Assembly (NCBI GenBank): GCA_023525975.1
Contig: CM042046.1
Span: 41,881,501-41,945,500, forward strand
DNA: 64,000 nt
DNA from: Smallanthus sonchifolius
Lineage: Eukaryota; Streptophyta; Magnoliopsida; Asterales; Asteraceae
Reading direction: 5' to 3'
The notes under the pieces were generated by a model. It searched no databases and was not told the DNA's origin. It worked only from the letters and a program-made list of their open reading frames with translations. How positions within the stretch are numbered: the first letter of the stretch is position 1; each line of letters opens with the position of its first letter. Of the stretch, positions 57,258-64,000 are shown one piece after another. Both the position numbers and the translations under genes were made by a program.

Positions 57258-59815
57258 CATATGTGTATCATGCTTGATCTTGGAAGTTACAGAACTGAGT
57301 GCTTTATGTTTACAGAGTTGTTAAAATGCCGGTAACGAAGAATAAAACCATAAATTACAAGAACAACGCGAGAGAGGAAATACATAGCCGTGTGTTATTT
57401 TCGTATTAAAATAAAAGGCTCATTCTATTCACACCGTAATTTTTTATTATGTATATTTGAATACATTGAGAAGACATGTTTATTTTTATCTATATTTCAA
57501 TATAAAATTTATCACAACATGTAGCATATAATGATAACCAAACATATCCAGTAAAATATCACTCAAAGAGTAGAGCATGAGAAGGGTGGGAAGGTTGCAA
57601 GAATCAAAATCAGAGTCGATCTTTAGAGAAAGTATGTATTTTTGGGAATTAAAAATTGGTTAAATATAAAATTATAAAAATAAAAGATTATTTTTTCATG
57701 AAAGTAGAAAATTTTTTTATATAAAGATTGGTTATGAGTCATGACTAATGTGGTCTAACTTTGACATTTATATGGGTTGACCAACTTCAGTCATGTTCAT
57801 GTTTGAGTATGAACTATAAATTATGACTCATGCGTTGCGGCGGGGTCGTACAGTGAAATTAACGTGGTTAACTATAACATTAAGTCCGCGCGTTTATGAA
57901 TCTCGTTATACGTGTTGCGACTGTGACATTAGCGTCGTTAAATTTGGTGACATTAGCACACGACGCTCTACGGCGGGAAGCGGATTTTAAACAGCTGAGG
58001 CAGTGAATAACGTGACTAAATACAAAAAAAAAACTTATAGTTTTTGAAGAAAACGTTTTTATAAAATAATTCAAAATTTAAATTAGAAAACCAATTTATA
58101 AAAAAAACGTTTTTTTATAAATAATAAAAAAAACTAAGAGATCATACGAAATTTATTTTTGTACTGACATCAATAGGAGGAGGTGGCAAGTCTTTAAAAA
58201 AAAAAAAGCCTACAATGACTTTTATTTAATTTTTGCTACAATGACTTGGTGTAAATTATGCAAATTGAGATGGCAATTAGGAGACCTTCGTCGGTGGCTT
58301 GGGATTAGGCATCGACATTGGTTTTTGAGTGTTTGTTAATGACTAACTTAAAAAAAATTATGATTGGTTAAGTTTGACTTTGATGGATCATGTTTTACCA
58401 TGAATGATATGCTAAATTCTACCAAATATGATAATGGTTGCTGGCCGAAAACCTACAGGCTGTGGCAACTTTGATCTGAGGGATCATCAATGGAATTTTT
58501 TTTTTCGAGTTACAGGTGGCAGTTGGTGGTGGAAGAAGATGGGGACGACTGTGATGGTGTTGGTTGCAGGCGGTGTGGTGGTGGCGGTGGGTGACAAAGA
58601 GGAGAACGGTGTAGAGAGGGTGGGTTTGGAAAGACTTGAAAACAATAGAACCTTGATGAAGATCTGGTCATGTGGACTTCAAATGAGACTTAATTACCAA
58701 GAACCTTAAATGGTAAGGTAGGTACCAAGAAACCATTCTATTATCTGTTTTCTATTTGATATTATATCTTTTATTCACCAACAACCTTTGATGTAGTGGT
58801 TAAGCAGGTTGTGTTGCTTCTTTAAGTCAGTGTTGGGACGCAGCGCCAAACAAATAATTTTTTTGGGTTTTTTTTTTCTTTTTCTTTTTTACATTTCTTA
58901 TTTATTTTCTTTTGATTAATATTTTTTTTTAAATTAGTAGTCTGTAACGTGCGAACCATAATAATTTTTTATGTCCAAAACTAATTCGCATTAAATTCGT
59001 ACGTTTTTTTATGTACTTAAGCACGTTAGTGTCAACTCTACCCCTCAAAATTCGTTTTTTTTCTTACTTTTTTTATATTCGCTTATACAAATTAATTTTT
59101 TCAATGTTAACTACTATTCGCGCCGCAATCTATCTATTTTTCAATCTCCATAACCGTGCAGCGGTAACTTCATACGTTTTTTTTATGTAATTAGTCACGT
59201 TATTGTCATCGCAGCAACGCACGTAACGAGGTTCGCAAACGCACCGCATCGCGCGGAAGACCGATTATTGGCAACTTCATACGTTTCTTTATGTATTTAG
59301 TCACGCTATTGTCGTCGTCGCAACGCCGGTAACGAGCTTCGCAAATCCCCAACATCGCGTTGGCTTTAATTATACAATTAAACACGTTAATATTACCATA
59401 TAGCCCCGCCGCAACGCGCGGGGTCAAAATTTATAGTTCTGATTAATTGGAATTGAGGTCCACAAAAGAGGTCTAGATGTATACCTCTACATCCACTATT
59501 AAGCTGGATTAATTGTTAATAAAATAAACAAATATTTAATATAGTACTATTTTTTCCTATTAATTTTTCATAGATTACAAATTCACTAAATATCTAACAT
59601 AAAGCTGAACCTTTTTTTTAATGGTTGAAGTGTTTGAATATTAGTTTTTTCGTTGACTCAATAATATTGGAGGTCGTGGGTTTAAAAAGTTTATTTTCAA
59701 CGTTTGAAAATGTAGTTGTATTCAAAATCGGGGTTTTCTTTCGTATCGTAATTTATATGACTCTGTGTTTCGACGTAAGTTGTATTCATGTAAACGATAC
59801 GAACACATAACAACT
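57258..59815. other. Intergenic DNA with repeat remnants
   Basis: Contains GCGTTGCGGCGGGGTCG (57,832) and CCCCGCCGCAACGCGCGGGG (59,404), GC-rich inverted words like the 44.8 kb Helitron end. ACTTCATACGTTT(C/T)TTTATG units repeat at 59,168 and 59,275. A tRNA-like TAGTGGTTAAGC is at 58,795. The 93-codon frame at 58,428 has no recognised domain. Confidence 0.4.
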
Positions 59816-59819
59816 AAAC

Positions 59820-59849
59820 TCCCGCCGCATAGCGCGAGGGAAAAACTAG
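59820..59849 (+). mobile_element. Helitron-type 3' end (CCGCCGCATAGCGCGAGGG hairpin)
   Basis: CTCCCGCCGCATAGCGCGAG, then GGAAAAACTAG before T: a GC-rich hairpin followed by CTAG within about a dozen bases. It matches the reverse copy at 44805. The 5' end of this copy was not located. Confidence 0.5.
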
Positions 59850-60119
59850 TTCTTAACAAATTAAAAACAAGTAAATAGTTAGTTATAAATATAAAGACTT
59901 TTAACTAATAATTGTTAGTTAGTTAATAGTTATAATAAAACAATATTATTTTGTATAACTAATTGCAATATTGTTTTATATATATAAGGTCTCATGTAGA
60001 ATGACTATATTTGACGAAGTATAAAAATGTCTCACCATAATTAATTATGTTAGGCAAAGTGACTATTTTCTACATCGATTAACTATGCATGAATATGATT
60101 ATTAAAATACGACTCGACA

Positions 60120-60435
60120 AACTGGGTCTTAATAGATCATATATGGTTGTAACATGTCATATTGGGAAGTAATGGTTCATATCATGTTGTAAACAGTCAC
60201 ATTAAGATATGATGAGTTGTGATGGGTGATATAGTGTATGATGGGTCTTAAGAGTCATGATAACTCTTAATAGGGCATGACATGTCTTAACATGTCATAT
60301 TAGGTTGTAAAGAGTCACGTTAGGATATAATGAGTTATAGTCATGCATATTTACCGGACAACATTGGATATTGAGAGTCATGATAACTCCTCATAGGGCA
60401 TGATGGACTTTAGCATGTCATATTAAGTCCTAAAA
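60120..60435. repeat. Degenerate tandem repeat, period about 120-140
   Basis: GAGTCATGATAACTC and ATAGGGCATGA, AACATGTCATATTA(G/A), and GTCACGTTAGGATATAATGAG-type words recur two or three times in the same order. No coding sequence. The copy number is too low and too diverged to call a satellite. Confidence 0.5.
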
Positions 60436-61800
60436 TGTTATGTTGGGTCATGTTATGTTCATTGAATCTTTACTTTAGATTGTAATCTTCATTGAATCTT
60501 TAGTTTAGATCTTCATCAACGTTAAGATTCTACATTAATATCCACTTCTTTAATAATAGGAATTTAACCAACAATGGCTTTGCCTTCAACGGTAGCAAGT
60601 TACCATCATAGTAATTTTTTCTTGAGTAAACTGCAGTTCATCCAGGAGGTCAGGGACTCAGAGTGTTAGGGGTGCACTGAACCTGTTAAGGCCATCAAAC
60701 CTCAGAGACGAAAACAACAGTTAAGTCTTTGTCAGCATGAAGTTGTTCTCGAGCGGTTAGAACTTCGTTATGAGCACCATTCACTTTACATCAGCAATGA
60801 TGTAATCCATAATCATCATCATCATCATCTTGTTCATCAATAGCAAAACACTTGGTAATTGTTCATCACTATGAAGCTCTCCATCCATCAGCATTGACTC
60901 CATCAATTGTTAGTAAGAATCAACAATAGTAAGCAACTTAATTTTATAGAAAACTAGAGGGGGAGAATAGGTTTCTTAAAAATTTATTTAGCATTTGCTT
61001 GTTTATGGAAGAACACTCGAGTTTATAATTTTTGTAGAAAGTAAAAAGTGTAAGGAATGAAAAGACAAAACCGATTTATACAGGTACAAATGAATGTTAA
61101 CTAATCCACTCTACGTCCCGTCCTCTCCTTGTTTCACAAATCTAGAGTTTCTCCACTAAAGCATCTATCTAATATGGTAGAGATCACCAATGTACAAGCG
61201 TTTCACTAATGGTAGTGATCATCATACAAGAATGTCTCACTAGAACTAGGTAGTCATCACCTTACAAAACGTCTCACAATGATCACCAAGAACAATGATT
61301 GGAAGTAAGTAAGTTGATGTAGCTTGAAAGCTCTTCTCTTGATCTTGCTTTGAAATACTTGGAATATATGTAAGAATGTAAGAGACAAGTTGAATAACTG
61401 TTTTTGTGTTGCAAGAGATAAGTCTAAAATTTGGTATTTAAAGACAAAATGGATGAGACTAATATTTCCCGTTTGTATCCCACAAAAGTTCCACCTTCGA
61501 CCTCACATTGATCTTGGGACATGCAACACCCATTTCTTGAGAAACAATTTATAGTCGTTTGTCTTTGATCAAAACCACACACAATGCCTTTTTTCCTACA
61601 AAATTGAGCTTTTTTACTTTAAGGAAAGTCTTCATTTGGTTATTTCACACCCATTTAACTGAAACTTAACGAGCATCCACTCTAGGAATGTCAAAAATGG
61701 TATTAGAACTAAAAATTACTTAAACGGAAACTCGAACCAAAAGGTTTCGATTACAACCAAAGAGTAATTAACCAGAAAAATAAGAACCGAATGGTTTAAA
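60436..61800. other. Intergenic DNA, possible LTR element remnant
   Basis: A polypurine-like GAGGGGGAGAATAGG at 60,957 and LTR-like text with CTACGTCCCGTCC near 61,100 suggest a decayed copia end. No pol domain or flanking duplication was found. A (CAT)n stretch is at 60,812-60,828. Confidence 0.35.
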
Positions 61801-61803
61801 GAT

Positions 61804-62262
61804 TGAGAATACAGAGATTGAATTTTTCTTTTTATTCTTGTATATCTTCGATAGGGAGCGCACCTCCATAAATAGCAGAGAGCACAACGGATACATCAAC
61901 ACCGCAATTAGCTTGCACAAAAGAGGAAGGAGCGAGATACACGGCATGACAGCAGGGAGGAAGACACGAGAGCGGCAGAGAAAGAATCAATTAGGGAGGA
62001 ATTTCCATGTTGGAGAGATTGCATTTAGGAACCCTAATGCAGCCGCCACCAGGAGGAGCTTTGACTTTGCTCAGGGCTAAAAATGAATGTCTAGAGGATC
62101 CATCTTGGGCTTTTCAGACCATACACAAAAAATCAACAAAGGCTTCGTTGATTAGCCCAAAAAACACCTAAACAACAAAAAAGGAAATAAATCAAATTAA
62201 GAAGATAAAACAAAATAGGACAGCCATTGAATTGTAAATATATAAATATATATTTTTTAACA
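61804..62262 (-). repeat. 3' LTR of the copia element (about 460 bp)
   Basis: On the minus strand it starts TGTTAAAAAATATATATTTA directly after the polypurine-like GAGGAGGGA (62,263-62,275). It has a TATA-like CTATTTATGG near 61,875 and ends near TGTATTCTCA at 61804. The 5' LTR is outside the window, so the end and target duplication cannot be confirmed. Confidence 0.6.
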
Positions 62263-62274
62263 TCCCTCCTCAAT

Positions 62275-64000
62275 TCAAATGGCAAACATATCATACATGT
62301 TTAAGGACTTGCATAAAAGATCATGTTGATTTACCAACAACCCTTTAGTTAGAATATCTGCTAGTTGGTCTTTTGAATTTGTCGAGAAAACTTTTATAGC
62401 TCCTGAAGTAATTTTTTCTCTAAGGAAAAATAGATCAATTTCAAAATGTTTTGTCCTATCATGAAAGACAGGATTTGCAGAAATAGAAATGACAGCATTG
62501 TTATCACACATTAAGGGGACGGGAAGTGTGATTTCAATTTTTAATTCTTTTAGAATGTTCATAAGCCACAAAACTTCACATGTTGTAGAACACATGGCAC
62601 GATATTCTGCTTCAGCAGATGATCGTGACATGGTTCCCTGTTTTTTACTTTTCCAAGAGATAAGGCTATTGCCTAGAAAGATACAATAGCCCGTGACAGA
62701 TCTTCCAGATCCGACACACTTACCCCAATCAGAGTCGGAGTAGGCAGTAAGATTAAAATCCGTACCTTTTGAGAAGAGAATGCCTTTACCTGGAGAATTC
62801 TTGAGGTATCTTAATAATCGAAGAGCAATTTGTAAATGACACTTAGACGGTTTATGCATAAACTGACTTAAGTATTGAACAGAGTATGATATATCAGGTC
62901 TGGTATGAGATAAATAAATTAATTTCCCGATTAATCTTTGATATCCAGTTATATCGGGGAGAGTCTCACTATCTTTGCACGATTTAACAAGATTATAATT
63001 AAGCTCAATGGGAGTAGCAACAGGTTTACATCCTGTGAGACTATACTCGGCTAACAATTCAATACAGTATTTTCTTTGAGATAAACAAATACCAGACTCG
63101 GATTTAATAACTTCAATGCCTAAGAAATATTTTAGCTCACCCAGATCTTTGATCATAAATTTAGATTTTAAAAGATTTTTTACTTTGTTTATCTCATTTA
63201 AATCGTTTCCGGTTAAGATAATATCATCAACATAAACAAGAAGAGCAAGAAACACAGATCCGGAGGATTTAGTAAACAAAGAATAGTCACACTTACTTTG
63301 TTCAAACCTTATATCATACAAGATACTGACAAGCTTTTCATTCCACATACGAGGAGCTTGTTTCAAACCATATAAAGATTTAATTAATTTGCATACTTTT
63401 GTTTCATTTTTGGATTAATATCCCTCTGGAGGACACATATAAACATCTTCATTTAATTCACCATATAAGAAAGCATTATTAATGTCGAGATGGTAAAGAT
63501 GCCAATTTTTTTGAACATCAATGCTGATAATACATCTTATTGTAACCATTTTTGCAACAGGAGAAAACGTCTCATCAAAATCAATTCCTTCTTTTTGACT
63601 ATATCCCTTAGCAACTAACCTAGCTTTATATCGTTCTATTTCACCGATGGATTTATATTTTATTTTATAGACCCATTTACAACCTACCGGTTTTCTACCG
63701 AAGGGTAGCTCAACTAATTCCCAGGTGTTATTTCTAAATAAGGCTTCCATTTCTTCATTCATAGCCCGGACCCAATTGGGGTCTATGGAAGCCTCATTAT
63801 AGGTTCTAGGTTCAATGCTTTTGTTTAATGCAGATGAGAAACATAGGTTTTCAGTGGATAGTCTCGAGTAGTTTACTACTTTTTCAAGGCCGTATTTGAC
63901 TTTTCCTTCTACCACATAATCTTGTAACTTTTTTGGAACGGACACATTTCTAGTAGATCTCCTAGTTATAGTGGGTTCATCCCTGCCCTCAGAGGGTGTG
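62275..64000 (-). pseudogene. Ty1/copia pol: reverse transcriptase and RNase H, partial
   Basis: The 3' part of a copia polyprotein, cut by the window edge at 64000. The upstream segment (to 63,415) carries the RT start (NNTWELVELP, GCKWVYKIKY, FDETFSPVAKM, LDINNAFLYGEL). After EGY the frame meets TAA at 63415-63417, then continues in the same frame with QAPRMWNEKL, the catalytic YVDDIILTGND, the RT-to-RNase H stretch TRPDISYSVQYLSQFM, and RNase H (YSDSDWGKC, SRSSAEAEYRAM, CDNNAVI, DRTKHFEID, LADILTKGL), ending at 62275. Apart from the single stop, everything seen is intact, so it is young. It is unrelated in sequence to the copia remnant at 7.5 kb. Confidence 0.93.

Noticed and set aside
61838..62080. 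80-codon plus-strand ORF near the right end
   Set aside because: It lies antisense within the predicted copia 3' LTR and has no domain.

Overview
The window reads as nuclear DNA of a flowering plant, most likely a eudicot. It has spliced genes with GT-AG introns, plastid-targeted proteins, a plant-type tRNA-Phe gene, Ty1/copia, Ty3/gypsy, MULE, hAT and Helitron elements, and very AT-rich intergenic DNA. The element set is reminiscent of Asteraceae genomes, but that is only an impression. No bacterial, organellar or phage organisation is seen.

Layout. 1-1.4 kb: repeat remnants. 1.4-3.2 kb: intact two-exon alkaline ceramidase gene (+). 4.5-9.5 kb: three-exon gene (-) for a small, probably plastid membrane protein, with a 3.8 kb intron holding a Helitron and a copia remnant. 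9.6-15.75 kb: complete 6.1 kb Mutator-like element (MULE) with long terminal inverted repeats and an exact 9-bp target duplication, inserted 98 bp upstream of that gene's ATG. 17.85-19.87 kb: non-autonomous hAT element with an exact 8-bp target duplication, carrying inside it a foldback (Pack-MULE-like) element with a captured gene fragment. 20.4-23.2 kb: cluster of short non-autonomous Helitrons in both orientations around a tRNA-Phe gene. 24.5-25.6 and 43.4-44.5 kb: probable gene-capturing Helitron DNA, split by a retrotransposon nest. 25,585-43,352: an LTR element lacking gag-pol, with 2.5 kb LTRs and 5-bp target duplication AAAAT; its 5' LTR is itself interrupted at 28,017-37,001 by a younger Ty3/gypsy element (2.0 kb LTRs, duplication TATGA) whose gag-pol has one stop and two frameshifts. 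46.2-50.3 kb: a Helitron, then an hnRNP-type two-RRM gene that looks broken in RRM1. 51-54.3 kb: MITEs and Helitrons. 54.5-55.1 kb: nuclear Ycf33-domain plastid protein gene. 56.2-57.3 kb: two-pore K+ channel (TPK) gene. 57.3-61.8 kb: repeat-rich DNA. 61.8-64 kb: 3' end of a Ty1/copia element (-), cut by the window edge.

The host genes are unrelated (sphingolipid hydrolysis, plastid membranes, RNA binding, K+ transport), as usual in plants; there is no operon or cluster. What stands out is the mobile-element architecture: exact target duplications allow four insertions to be delimited to the base and ordered in time. Three unrelated elements (the MULE and both LTR families) each carry arrays of their own short palindrome, an unexplained shared design. 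All coordinates, splice sites and counts were read by eye; no alignment or database search was run.
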